A DNA stretch of 64,000 nucleotides from Amycolatopsis sp. NBRC 101858 (GTDB lineage Bacteria; Actinomycetota; Actinomycetes; Mycobacteriales; Pseudonocardiaceae), in NCBI RefSeq assembly GCF_030269325.1, contig NZ_BSTD01000008.1, forward strand, positions 372,001-436,000. Direction: 5' to 3'. Below, piece by piece: positions 1 through 8,022 of this stretch (position 1 is the first letter of the stretch; every line of letters begins with the position of its first letter). A program made the translations under genes and the position numbers. The notes beneath the pieces are model-generated. The model saw nothing but the letters and a program-made list of their open reading frames with translations. It did no database searches and was not told the origin of the DNA.

Positions 1-1
1 C

Positions 2-163
2 GCCGCGCGCCAGCCGATGGGCCGGCTGGTCACCGCCGACGAGGTGGCGAACGCCATCGTCTACCTCGCCAGCCCGCTTTCCGCTTCGACCACCGGCACC
101 GCGCTCGCGGTGGACGGCGGCATGTACGGCCTGCGTCCTCGCGGCCCCGTGAACCACGACTGA
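2..163 (+). CDS. C-terminal end of a short-chain dehydrogenase/reductase (5' end outside window)
   Basis: The last 53 codons of a gene that starts left of the window. The tail has the hallmarks of a classical SDR C-terminus: PMGRLVTADEVANAIVYLAS followed by the TTGTALAVDGGM block that ends most FabG-like enzymes. It lies 37 bases before a sugar-binding lipoprotein gene on the same strand. Given the fucose-type genes downstream, a plausible role is the NAD-dependent 2-keto-3-deoxy-L-fuconate dehydrogenase of the non-phosphorylating L-fucose pathway. Family is secure; substrate is inference from neighbours. The nucleotide-binding and catalytic residues are not in the window. Confidence 0.85.
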   Translation, partial: AARQPMGRLVTADEVANAIVYLASPLSASTTGTALAVDGGMYGLRPRGPVNHD

Positions 164-200
164 ACAAGACTTGATTTCCGCTGTCATCAAGGAGGATGCG

Positions 201-1247
201 GTGCGCACGAAGGTGATCCAGGTGGCCGCCACGGCCGCCGTCTGCGGCCTGGTTCTGGCCGCCTGCGGGTCCACAAAGGACAATGCGTCGGCGCCCGCGG
301 CGGGCGGCGGCACCCCCGGCGGCAAGGTCGGGGCCACGCTGCCCCTGCTGACCTCGCCGTTCTGGCAGGCCTACAACAACTACGTGCCGCAGATGGCCAA
401 GTCCGAGGGCGTCGACGTCCTCCCGACGGTCAACGCGGACAGCGACCCCGCGAAGCTGATCACCGACATCGGCACCTTCCTCAACCAGGGCGTCAAGGGC
501 CTGGTCGTCACGCCGCTGGACTCGGCCGCGATCGTCGCCGGGCTCAAGCAGGCGGAGAACAAGGGCGTGCCGGTGGTCGCGGTCGACGTCGCGCCCGAGA
601 GCGGCAAGGTCGCCATGGTCGTGCGGGCCGACAACAAGGCCTACGGCACCAAGGCCTGCGACGCGATCGGCGAGAAGGTCAAGTCCGGCAAGGTCGTGCA
701 GATCATGGGCGACCTCGCGTCGGTCAACGGCCGCGACCGCTCGGAAGCCTTCCGCGACTGCATGAAGCAGAAGTACCCGGGCGTCCAGGTGCTGGAGATC
801 CCGGCCGAGTGGAAGGCCGACAAGGCGTCCTCCGGCCTCGACAGCATGCTGACCGCGAACCCGGACATCAAGGGCGTCTACATGCAGGCCGGCGGCGTCT
901 ACCTGGCCCCGACCGAGCAGGCCCTCAAGCGCAAGAACCTGTTCTTCCCGGTCGGCGACCCGAAGCACATCGTGCTCGTGTCCAACGACGGCATCCCGCA
1001 GGAGCTGGCCGCGATCCGCGCCGGCGAGCTCGACGCCACCGTGTCCCAGCCGGCCGACGCGTACGCGAAGTACGGCCTGTACTGGCTGAAGAAGGCCATG
1101 GCGGGCGAGACGTTCAAGCCCGGCCCGACCGACCACGACAGCACCATCGTCGAGATCAGCCCCGGCATCCTCGAGGACCAGCTGCCCGCGCCCGTCATCA
1201 CCAAGGCCAACGTGGACGACAAGGCCCTCTGGGGGAACAACCTGTGA
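201..1247 (+). CDS. Sugar ABC transporter substrate-binding lipoprotein (RbsB/type 1 periplasmic binding fold)
   Basis: 348 aa. The GTG at 201 is chosen because AAGGAGG sits just upstream (189-195); a TTG at 171 would extend the frame but lacks this signal. The N-terminus is a lipoprotein signal peptide with lipobox LAAC around residue 20, followed by a Gly/Ala-rich linker. The mature part has type 1 periplasmic-binding features, including the GVKGLVVTPLDSAA stretch typical of ribose/galactose binders. It captures sugar outside the cell for the ATPase and permease encoded next, overlapping the ATPase start by GTGA. The neighbouring mutarotase, sugar dehydrogenase and lactonase suggest L-fucose or a related 6-deoxy sugar, but the ligand cannot be read from sequence. 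Confidence 0.9.
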   Translation: MRTKVIQVAATAAVCGLVLAACGSTKDNASAPAAGGGTPGGKVGATLPLLTSPFWQAYNNYVPQMAKSEGVDVLPTVNADSDPAKLITDIGTFLNQGVKGLVVTPLDSAAIVAGLKQAENKGVPVVAVDVAPESGKVAMVVRADNKAYGTKACDAIGEKVKSGKVVQIMGDLASVNGRDRSEAFRDCMKQKYPGVQVLEIPAEWKADKASSGLDSMLTANPDIKGVYMQAGGVYLAPTEQALKRKNLFFPVGDPKHIVLVSNDGIPQELAAIRAGELDATVSQPADAYAKYGLYWLKKAMAGETFKPGPTDHDSTIVEISPGILEDQLPAPVITKANVDDKALWGNNL

Positions 1248-2767
1248 CCGCGCTGCCCGCCGGCGAATCCGCCGTCCCGGTGGTCAGCGCGGTAGGAGTC
1301 GGCAAGCGCTACGGCCCGACCGTGGCGCTGCACGACGTCAGCCTCACCGTGCACCCCGGCGAGTCGCACGCGCTCGTCGGGCGCAACGGGGCCGGCAAGT
1401 CGACGCTCGTCTCCATCCTCACCGGACTGTCCGCCACGGACACCGGGCACGTCGAGTTCGGCGGCGAGCCGGCCCCCGCGCTGACCAAGCAGGACGACTG
1501 GAAGGCCCGCGTCGCCTGCGTGTACCAGCACGCGATGGTCGTCCCGCAGCTCACCGTCGCCGAGAACCTGTTCCTCAACCGGCAGGCGGGCGGCGGGTTC
1601 TCGATCGGCTGGAAGTCGTTGCGGCGCAAGGCCCGCGAGCTGCTCGACTCGTGGGACGTGCACGTCGACGTCGACACCCCGGCCGGCGAGCTGTCGGTCG
1701 AGGACCGGCAGTTCGTCGAGATCGCCCGCGCGCTGTCCTACGGCGCCCGGTTCATCGTCCTCGACGAGCCGACCGCGCAGCTGGACAGCCAGGCCATCGA
1801 GCGGCTCTTCGAGCGGATGCGCCAGATGCAGGCGGGCGGGGTGACGTTCCTGTTCATCTCGCACCACCTGCACGAGGTGTACGAAGTCTGCCAGGCCGTC
1901 ACGGTGCTGCGCGACGCGAAGCACGTGCTCACCGCGCCGGTGGCCGAGGTCGGCAAGGCCGAGCTGGTCGACGCGATGACCGGCGAACCCGGCGGCCTGT
2001 CCGTCCGCGACGCCGCCTCCCGGGAGTCCCTCGAGGACGACGCCGCCGAGATCCTGGCGGTCGACGGGCTCTCCGGCGACAGCTTCCACGACGTCTCGTT
2101 CCGGCTCCACCAGGGCGAAGTCGTCGGGCTCGCGGGCAGCAACGCCAGCGGGAAGCACCAGGTCGCCGAGACGGTCTACGGCCTGCGGACGCCGTCCGCG
2201 GGCACGGTCCGCGTCGACGGCAAGCCGCTGCGGCCGGGCGACATCCCGGCGGCGATCCGGGCCGGGATCGGCTGCGTGCCGCGCGACCGCCACCACGAGG
2301 GCCTGGTGCTGGCGCACTCGATCGCCGACAACGCCACCCTGTCCATCCTGGACAAGCTGGGCCGTGGCGGGATCGCGTCGCCGGGGACGCGGCACGCGAA
2401 GGCGGCGCAGGCGCTGAAGGACTACGACATCGTGGCCGCGGGTGCCGAGCAGCCGGTGTCCGACCTCTCCGGCGGCAACCAGCAGAAGGTCGTGCTGGCC
2501 AGGGCGCTGCTGAGCGACCCGCGGGTGGTCGTGCTGATCAACCCGACGGCCGGGGTGGACGTGAAGTCGAAGGAGGCGCTGCTCGCGGTCGTCGACCGGG
2601 TGCGCGCCGAAGGCAAGGCGGTGCTTATCGTCAGCGACGAGCTGGACGACCTGCGCCTGAGCGACCGGGTCCTGGTGCTGCGCGCCGGGGCCGTGGTCGC
2701 CGAGCACGAGGCCGGGTGGTCCGACGGCGACCTCGTGGCCGACATCGAAGGAGTCGAGCTTTCGTGA
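1244..2767 (+). CDS. Sugar ABC transporter ATP-binding protein with two nucleotide-binding domains (RbsA/MglA type)
   Basis: 507 aa; GTG start overlaps the stop of the binding protein (GTGA). Two ATPase domains lie in tandem, as in RbsA, XylG and MglA. Domain 1 has Walker A GRNGAGKST near residue 46, Walker B FIVLDEP and a switch-His loop FISHH. Its signature is altered (LSVEDRQ). Domain 2 has a degenerate Walker A (GSNASGKHQ, about residue 298) but an intact LSGGNQQK signature near 407. A weak second Walker A is normal in this family. It powers uptake through the adjacent permease at the inner face of the membrane. Confidence 0.92.
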   Translation: MTALPAGESAVPVVSAVGVGKRYGPTVALHDVSLTVHPGESHALVGRNGAGKSTLVSILTGLSATDTGHVEFGGEPAPALTKQDDWKARVACVYQHAMVVPQLTVAENLFLNRQAGGGFSIGWKSLRRKARELLDSWDVHVDVDTPAGELSVEDRQFVEIARALSYGARFIVLDEPTAQLDSQAIERLFERMRQMQAGGVTFLFISHHLHEVYEVCQAVTVLRDAKHVLTAPVAEVGKAELVDAMTGEPGGLSVRDAASRESLEDDAAEILAVDGLSGDSFHDVSFRLHQGEVVGLAGSNASGKHQVAETVYGLRTPSAGTVRVDGKPLRPGDIPAAIRAGIGCVPRDRHHEGLVLAHSIADNATLSILDKLGRGGIASPGTRHAKAAQALKDYDIVAAGAEQPVSDLSGGNQQKVVLARALLSDPRVVVLINPTAGVDVKSKEALLAVVDRVRAEGKAVLIVSDELDDLRLSDRVLVLRAGAVVAEHEAGWSDGDLVADIEGVELS

Positions 2768-3777
2768 CCGACGTGATGACCTCTCCGCAGACGGAGCTGC
2801 CCGCGCCACCCCGGCGCCGGAAAGCCGTCTGGCTGCGTGAACTCGCCCTGCTGCCCGCACTGGTCGTGGTGTTCCTCATCGGCGGCCTGGTCGACGACAC
2901 CTTCGTCGGCTGGAGCAACATCGTCAGCATCCTGACCGCGTCCGCGGCGCTGTCGCTGGTGGTGCTGGGCGAGTCGCTGGTGCTGATCACCGGGAAGTTC
3001 GACCTGTCGCTGGAATCCACGATGGGCCTGGCACCCGCGCTGGGCGCGATGGTCGTGATCCCGGCGGCGTCGGCCGGCTTCGGCGTCGAGCTGCCCGCCG
3101 CGATCGGGCTCTTGGTGATCCCGCTGTGCGGTGCGCTCGTCGGGTTCGTCAACGGCTTCCTGATCGTGAAGCTGAAGCTGAACGCCTTCATCGTGACGCT
3201 GGCGATGCTCACCGTGCTGCGCGGTGTCCAGGTCGGGTCGACCAAGGGCAAGACGCTGTTCAACCTGCCGGACTCGTTCACCAACCTCGCGACGACGACG
3301 TTCGCCGGGCTGCCGATGTCGGTGTGGCTGGCGGCGCTGCTGTTCGCGGTCGCCGGCTGGGTGCTGCGCTACCACCGCGTCGGCCGCGCGCTGTACGCGA
3401 TCGGCGGCAACCGGGAAGCCGCGCGGGCGGCCGGCGTGCGCGTCGACCGGATCGCGTGGGCGGTGTTCGTCGTCGCCGGGATCCTCGCCGCGATCGGCGG
3501 GCTCGCGTACACCGGTTACGTCGGCGCGCTCGGTGCGAACCAGGGGTCGGGGATGATCCTGCAGGTGTTCGCGGCGGCGGTGATCGGCGGCGTCTCGCTC
3601 GACGGCGGCAAGGGCACGCTGGTCGGCGCCCTCACCGGCGTCCTGCTGCTGTCGTCGGTGTCGAGCCTGCTCAACTACGCGCACGTGACGGCGGAGTGGC
3701 AGGGCGCGATCTACGGCGCCATCATCCTGGTCGCGCTGATCATCGCCCGGTACGCGGGCGGAAAGCCCCAGACCTGA
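2764..3777 (+). CDS. Sugar ABC transporter permease (RbsC/XylH family)
   Basis: 337 aa hydrophobic protein; GTG start overlaps the ATPase stop. After a short cytoplasmic N-terminus there are about 8-10 membrane segments. The conserved CUT2 permease loop appears as GRALYAIGGNREAARAAGV, followed by the ILAAIGGLAYTG and GVSLDGGKGTLVGA motifs of the family. It forms the homodimeric channel for the binding protein and ATPase encoded before it. It ends 28 bases before a convergent GntR gene, so the importer operon stops here. Confidence 0.92.
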   Translation: MTDVMTSPQTELPAPPRRRKAVWLRELALLPALVVVFLIGGLVDDTFVGWSNIVSILTASAALSLVVLGESLVLITGKFDLSLESTMGLAPALGAMVVIPAASAGFGVELPAAIGLLVIPLCGALVGFVNGFLIVKLKLNAFIVTLAMLTVLRGVQVGSTKGKTLFNLPDSFTNLATTTFAGLPMSVWLAALLFAVAGWVLRYHRVGRALYAIGGNREAARAAGVRVDRIAWAVFVVAGILAAIGGLAYTGYVGALGANQGSGMILQVFAAAVIGGVSLDGGKGTLVGALTGVLLLSSVSSLLNYAHVTAEWQGAIYGAIILVALIIARYAGGKPQT

Positions 3778-3787
3778 TGGTCACCCG

Positions 3788-3803
3788 GTGATCATCCGAT
3801 CAC
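3788..3803. terminator. Short inverted repeat between convergent genes
   Basis: GTGATC-ATCC-GATCAC forms a 6-bp stem with a 4-base loop in the 28-base gap between the permease stop (3777) and the GntR stop (3806). There is no U-run. It could act as a weak two-way terminator, but a GntR-like operator is equally possible. Confidence 0.3.
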
Positions 3804-3805
3804 TG

Positions 3806-4537
3806 TCAGGAGGCTTCCGCGGCCGGCTCGGCGTCCGAATCGGGCACGGTCGGGTCGTCCGCGGTGCCCAGTGCGTTGCGCAGCCACTGCTCCACGCCCG
3901 CGACGTGCACGGTCGCCCACGAGCGCGCCAGTTCCGGCTCGCGGGCCGCGATCGCCTCGTAGATCGCCGAGTGCTGCTCCCGGGTCTTCGCGACCGCGCC
4001 CTCCTGGGTGAGGCCGCGCCAGATCCGGGCCCGCGCGGTCGGCCCGGAGAGGCTGTCGAGCAGCGAGCAGAGCACCGGGTTGCCGGAGCCGTCGGCGATC
4101 TTGCGGTGGAACTGCAGATCGTTGGCGACCAGCGCCTCGACCGTCGGCGAGTCCTCCAGCTCCCCGAGGAGCTGACCCAGCTCGGTGATGTCGTCGTCGC
4201 TCATGTGCAGCGCGGCCAGCGCGGTCGCGGCCGGCTCGAGGATCCGCCGCACGGCGAGGAAGTCGAGCACGGTGTCGTCGCGGTGGAAGTCGACCACGAA
4301 CGTCATCGCGTCGAGCAGCAGGTTCGGCTCGAGGCTGGTGACGTACGTGCCGTCGCCCTGGCGGACGTCGAGCACCCTGATCAGGCACAACGCCTTGACG
4401 GCCTCCCGCAGGGAGCTGCGCGAGAGCCCGAGCCGCTGGGCCAGCTCGGCCTCCTTCGGCAGCCGGTCGCCCGGTGCCAGCTCGCCGGAGATGATCATGT
4501 CCTTGATCTTGTCGATCGCGACATCGGTGACGGGCAT
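3806..4537 (-). CDS. GntR-family transcriptional regulator (FadR/FCD subfamily)
   Basis: 243 aa from the ATG at 4537, which reads MPVTDVAIDKIKDMI; a TTG at 4558 is an in-frame alternative. The N-terminal winged helix-turn-helix is clear (GDRLPKEAELAQRLGLSRSS, then REAVKAL) and an all-helical FCD ligand domain follows from about residue 80. FCD regulators usually sense sugar acids or other carboxylates; here a pathway intermediate such as L-fuconate would fit. The gene is divergent from the mutarotase gene at 4618 and convergent with the importer, so it probably represses the surrounding catabolic genes. The 80-base gap to 4618 should hold its operator, though I see no clean palindrome there. 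Confidence 0.88.
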   Translation of the reverse strand: MPVTDVAIDKIKDMIISGELAPGDRLPKEAELAQRLGLSRSSLREAVKALCLIRVLDVRQGDGTYVTSLEPNLLLDAMTFVVDFHRDDTVLDFLAVRRILEPAATALAALHMSDDDITELGQLLGELEDSPTVEALVANDLQFHRKIADGSGNPVLCSLLDSLSGPTARARIWRGLTQEGAVAKTREQHSAIYEAIAAREPELARSWATVHVAGVEQWLRNALGTADDPTVPDSDAEPAAEAS

Positions 4538-4617
4538 CGTGTCCGCCCTTCCCTGCAACAGACCTCGGATGTTTCGGTGTTACCCCCAGCGTGCCATGTC
4601 CCGGCGAAGGAGTGGTG

Positions 4618-4956
4618 ATGACCCACGGTCCGGCACCTCAAAGAGTGGCCCTCCATACGCGGCTGAAGCCCGGCAAGGAGGCCGAATACGAGTCCGTCCA
4701 CGCGGTCATCCCGCCCGAGCTGGACGTCGCCCTCCGCGAAGCCGGCGTCCGCACCTGGCGGATCTGGCGTAACGGTCTCGACCTCTTTCACGTCGTCGAG
4801 GTGGACGACTACGCGGCGATGCGGGCGGCGTTGCGGGACCACCCCGCGAACGTCCCGTGGCAGGCCAGGATGGCCGAGCTGCTGGCCGTCGAAGACGACT
4901 ACTCCGGCGACGACACCGGCATCGGGCTGGTCTGGGAACTGCCGGTGAAGGAGTGA
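4618..4956 (+). CDS. L-rhamnose/L-fucose mutarotase family protein (RhaM-like, COG3254)
   Basis: 112 aa, normal for this small dimeric alpha/beta family. The ATG at 4618 is preceded by GAAGGAG (4606-4612). Family features are the HTRLKPGKEAEYESVH opening, the RTWRIWRNGLDLFHVVEV core and the PWQARMAEL near the end. The enzyme interconverts the anomers of a 6-deoxy-hexose so that the beta or alpha form can be oxidised. In L-fucose oxidation clusters of proteobacteria a COG3254 protein occupies this first step. It is the first gene of a coupled set and overlaps the next start by GTGA. Confidence 0.85.
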   Translation: MTHGPAPQRVALHTRLKPGKEAEYESVHAVIPPELDVALREAGVRTWRIWRNGLDLFHVVEVDDYAAMRAALRDHPANVPWQARMAELLAVEDDYSGDDTGIGLVWELPVKE

Positions 4957-5930
4957 CGGCGTTGGAACTCTCCCTGTCCCCGCTCGGGCTCGGCTGCGCG
5001 CAGCTGGGCAACCTCTACCACGCGATCAGCGACGAGACGGCGGCCGCGACCGTGCGCCGCGCGTGGGACGAGGGCGTCCGGTACTTCGACACCGCGCCGC
5101 ACTACGGCCTCGGCCTCTCGGAGACCCGCCTCGGCGCGGCGCTGCGGTCGTACCCCCGCGACGAGTACGTGCTCTCGACGAAGGTCGGCCGCGTGCTGGA
5201 GCCGAACCCGGACGGCGCGGGCGAGCGCGACGACCAGGGCTTCGCCGTCCCGGCCGCGTACAAGCGCCGGTGGGACTTCAGCCGCGACGGTGTCCTGCGG
5301 TCCTTCGAGGACAGCCTCACCAGGCTGGGGCTCGACCGCGTCGACATCGTCTACGTGCACGACCCCGACGACCACTTCGAGGAAGCCCTGCGCGGCGCCT
5401 TCCCCGCGTTGCGCGAGCTGCGGGACCAGGGCGTGATCCGCGCGTTCGGCGCCGGGATGAACCAGGCGCCGATGCTCACGGAGTTCGTCCGCCGGACCGA
5501 CCTCGACGTGCTGCTGGTGGCCGGGCGCTACACGCTGCTCGACCAGCCCGCGCTCGACGAGCTGCTGCCGCTCTGCGTCGACCGCGGCGTCTCCGTCGTC
5601 GCCGGCGGCGCGTTCAACGGCGGCATCCTGGCGACCGCCGAGCCGGGCCGCGTCTACGACTACGCCGACGCCCCGCCGGAGCTGGTCGAGCGCGCCGGGC
5701 GGATCGCCGAAGTCTGCGCGCGGCACGGCGTCGAGCTGCCGGAAGCCGCGCTGGCGCTGCCGATGGCGCATCCCGCGGTGGCGTCGGTCGTCGTCGGCGC
5801 GCATGATCCGGACCAGGTCAGCGTCAACGCACGGCGCGCGCGGGCCGCGGTGCCGCTCCAGCTGTGGAAGGAACTGGTCGACGCGGGCCTGCTGCGCGCC
5901 GACGTCGTCATCGCCGAAGGAGCCTCATGA
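4953..5930 (+). CDS. Aldo/keto reductase, probable L-fucose (aldose) 1-dehydrogenase
   Basis: 325 aa; GTG start overlapping the mutarotase stop. The AKR catalytic tetrad is visible: Asp in YFDTAPHYGLG, Tyr in the same block, Lys in LSTKVGR and His in VDIVYVHDPD. The C-terminal segment (VVVGAHDPDQV) binds the cofactor phosphate as in aldose dehydrogenases. It likely oxidises a 6-deoxy sugar or D-arabinose-like aldose at C1 to a lactone using NAD(P). The genes on either side, a mutarotase and a lactonase, are the preceding and following steps of that reaction, which makes the role more specific than family membership alone. Confidence 0.87.
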   Translation: MTALELSLSPLGLGCAQLGNLYHAISDETAAATVRRAWDEGVRYFDTAPHYGLGLSETRLGAALRSYPRDEYVLSTKVGRVLEPNPDGAGERDDQGFAVPAAYKRRWDFSRDGVLRSFEDSLTRLGLDRVDIVYVHDPDDHFEEALRGAFPALRELRDQGVIRAFGAGMNQAPMLTEFVRRTDLDVLLVAGRYTLLDQPALDELLPLCVDRGVSVVAGGAFNGGILATAEPGRVYDYADAPPELVERAGRIAEVCARHGVELPEAALALPMAHPAVASVVVGAHDPDQVSVNARRARAAVPLQLWKELVDAGLLRADVVIAEGAS

Positions 5931-6784
5931 TCGACGCGCACCACCACCTGTGGGACCCGTCGCGGCGCGAGTACCCGTGGATGGCGGGGGCGGCGCTCGA
6001 CCCGATCCGCCGCCCGTACACGGTGGACGACCTGCGCGCGGTGACCAAGGCGGCCGGCGTGCACGCGACGGTGCTGGTCCAGACGGTGTCATCGGCCGAG
6101 GAGACTTCGGAGTTCCTCGCCACGGCTTCCGCGGAGCCGGTGATCGCGGGCGTGGTCGGCTGGGTGGACCTCGCGGCCCCGGACGTCGCCGACCGGCTGG
6201 CGGCTCTTCGCGAGGAGGGTCCGCTGGTCGGGATCCGGCACCAGGTGGAGACCGAGCCGGACGACGACTGGCTGCTGCACCCGGCGGTGGTGGCCGGGCT
6301 GAGCACGGTGGCGTCGGCGGGCCTGGCGTACGACCTGCTGGTCCGCCCGGCGCAGCTGCCCGCGGCGGCCGAGGTGGCGTTGCGGCTGCCGGAGCTGCGG
6401 CTGGTGCTGGACCACGCGGCGAAGCCGCCGATCGCGGCGGGGGAATGGGAGCCCTGGGCGTCCGGGGTGGCGGCGCTGGCCGCGCGCGAGAACGTCGTGT
6501 GCAAGCTGTCCGGGCTGGTCACGGAGGCGGACTGGACGGGCTGGGAGGTCGGGCACCTGCGCCGGTACGTCGACCACGTGCTGGACGCGTTCGGTCCCGC
6601 GCGGGTGGTGTTCGGCTCGGACTGGCCGGTGTGCGAGCTGGCGGCGTCCTACGAGCTGGTCCTGGACGCGGCGATCGCGCTGACCGGCGGGCTTTCCGAC
6701 GCCGAGCGGCTGGGCGTGTTCGAGCACAACGCCCGCCGCGTCTACGGCTTGGATGCGAGCGGGGAGACCTCCCCCAGGGGGTAG
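5927..6784 (+). CDS. Amidohydrolase, probable L-fucono-1,5-lactonase (COG3618)
   Basis: 285 aa; ATG overlaps the AKR stop (ATGA). It opens with the metal-binding IDAHHHLWDP motif of amidohydrolase-2 proteins and carries LRLVLDHAAKP in the middle and VVFGSDWPVC near residue 225, all diagnostic for the COG3618 lactonase group. It would hydrolyse the lactone made by the dehydrogenase to the sugar acid. The next enzyme needed, L-fuconate dehydratase, is not in the window and may lie left of position 1 with the SDR. The 3' end is inside a terminator hairpin. Confidence 0.87.
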   Translation: MIDAHHHLWDPSRREYPWMAGAALDPIRRPYTVDDLRAVTKAAGVHATVLVQTVSSAEETSEFLATASAEPVIAGVVGWVDLAAPDVADRLAALREEGPLVGIRHQVETEPDDDWLLHPAVVAGLSTVASAGLAYDLLVRPAQLPAAAEVALRLPELRLVLDHAAKPPIAAGEWEPWASGVAALAARENVVCKLSGLVTEADWTGWEVGHLRRYVDHVLDAFGPARVVFGSDWPVCELAASYELVLDAAIALTGGLSDAERLGVFEHNARRVYGLDASGETSPRG

Positions 6785-6801
6785 AAGAGGTTTCCCCGCT
6801 C
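6757..6801. terminator. Strong two-way terminator hairpin
   Basis: A 15-bp stem, GAGCGGGGAGACCTC paired with GAGGTTTCCCCGCTC, has one G-U/mismatch position and a 15-base loop. It overlaps the lactonase stop codon and lies in the 30-base gap to the convergent sigma-factor gene, so it can end both transcripts. Confidence 0.75.
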
Positions 6802-6814
6802 GCGGCTGGGAGGC

Positions 6815-7471
6815 CTAGAACTCTTCGTCGTGGATCATGCCGCGCAGCCGGGTCAGCGCGCGGTGCTGCGTCACGCGGACGTTGCCCGCGGAGATCCCGA
6901 GCGCTTCGGCGGTTTCCTGTGCCGAGAAGCCGACCGCGATGCGCAGGGTCAGGATCTCCTGCTGCACCCGCGGCAGCGAGGCGAGCAGCCGGCCCAGGCG
7001 GGCGCCGAGGTCGAGGTGCAGCGCGTGGCTCTCGGGCTCGTTGCCGGCGACGAGCGGGCGCTCGGGGAGCTCGGGGACGGGCTCGGAGCGGTCGCGGGCG
7101 ACGGCGCGGTAGGCGTCGGCGACCTTGTTGGCCGCGATCGCGTGGACGAGGTAGAGGAAGGATCCGCCGCGGTCCTGATAATCCGGAAGGGCCTTCAACA
7201 CCGCGAGGCACACCTCCTGGGCGACGTCGTCGGCCGAGAGGTAGGAGAGGTCGCGGCCACCCATCCGCGCCCGGCAGTACCGCACCACGACCGGCTCGAT
7301 CATCTGGAGCAGGTTGTGGATGGCGGCGGGGTTGCCCTCGCCCGCGTCCTTGACGAGCGGGTCGAGGTCCTCCTTGGTGAGCCGTCCGCTGGGACGCGGC
7401 AATGACTCAGGAGTGCGATAATCGCGATCGCTGTTGTCGGACTGCTCGGCGGTCCTCGTCGGTGCTGTCAT
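6815..7471 (-). CDS. ECF RNA polymerase sigma factor, SigD/ShbA-like
   Basis: 218 aa. ATG at 7471 has GGGGAG about 10 bases upstream. Region 2 is recognisable from about residue 50 (YLSADDVAQEVCLAVLKALP, then FLYLVHAIAANKVADAYR), and region 4 ends the protein (LPRVQQEILTLRIAVGFSAQ, then ALGISAGNVRVTQHRAL). The order, length and the DRSEPVPELPE linker resemble actinobacterial SigD/ShbA proteins. SigD is held by the anti-sigma RsdA in mycobacteria, and ShbA drives hrdB transcription in Streptomyces. No anti-sigma gene is adjacent here: the downstream neighbour is the convergent lactonase. A GCGATAATCGC palindrome lies inside the 5' coding end (7415-7425) and a longer version sits at 8059. Confidence 0.85.
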   Translation of the reverse strand: MTAPTRTAEQSDNSDRDYRTPESLPRPSGRLTKEDLDPLVKDAGEGNPAAIHNLLQMIEPVVVRYCRARMGGRDLSYLSADDVAQEVCLAVLKALPDYQDRGGSFLYLVHAIAANKVADAYRAVARDRSEPVPELPERPLVAGNEPESHALHLDLGARLGRLLASLPRVQQEILTLRIAVGFSAQETAEALGISAGNVRVTQHRALTRLRGMIHDEEF

Positions 7472-7725
7472 GAGTCGTCTCCCCGGCCGACCCTCGACCG
7501 TCGCTGCCGGGGGATCAACTCTCTGTGACGTTCCGATCGCAGATACTCCGGGAGACCCGGTCTTACCTGCGTTCCGTGCGACGCTGGGTAATCGTAAGCA
7601 CGGGATGGCGCATCAGTCCAGATTTCAAGTACCAATACCCCGTTAGCAGCAGTGACCGTGATGTTCCCGCGACCAGGCCCCGCACATTGCGATTAATCGG
7701 TTTCAGGATGTGCCGAGTTCACCCG

Positions 7726-8022
7726 TCAGTGGAGGACGGCCACGGAAGTGGCAGTCACGGTCACGGCGAGCGACGCGACGGCGGGCAGAAGAGGACTCAT
7801 CGCGACCGGCGAGGCGCTCCGCAGAGCCCGTTCGCGACGCACGCCCACGGCCGCGAGCAGGGCAGATGTCACCGCGGCGAGCAGCACGGGGACGAGAGAG
7901 ACACCCCAATGGCGCTGGGCGGCGGAGTGCAGCAGAAGTACGGTGCAGGCGGCAGAGGCGAGAGCGGTCCGCCGCCAGGCGAGCCCGGTGCGCTCGGCTT
8001 GGGCGCCATCAGGGGTGGTCAC
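7726..8022 (-). CDS. Small DUF202 membrane protein
   Basis: 98 aa from GTG 8022. The sequence ERTGLAWRRTALA near the N-terminus is the DUF202 signature, followed by three hydrophobic segments. Function unknown; DUF202 genes commonly occur in pairs, and the partner lies at 8633-8986 on the same strand. Its start overlaps by GTGA the stop of the odd reading frame described at 8019-8636. The 254 bases upstream of the sigma factor (7472-7725) hold no gene; I note only a CGATTAATCG palindrome at 7690-7699. Confidence 0.8.
   Translation of the reverse strand: MTTPDGAQAERTGLAWRRTALASAACTVLLLHSAAQRHWGVSLVPVLLAAVTSALLAAVGVRRERALRSASPVAMSPLLPAVASLAVTVTATSVAVLH

Noticed and set aside
171..200. TTG start at 171 for the first binding protein
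   Set aside because: It would put ten residues before the lipoprotein signal peptide, and GTG 201 has an AAGGAGG site.
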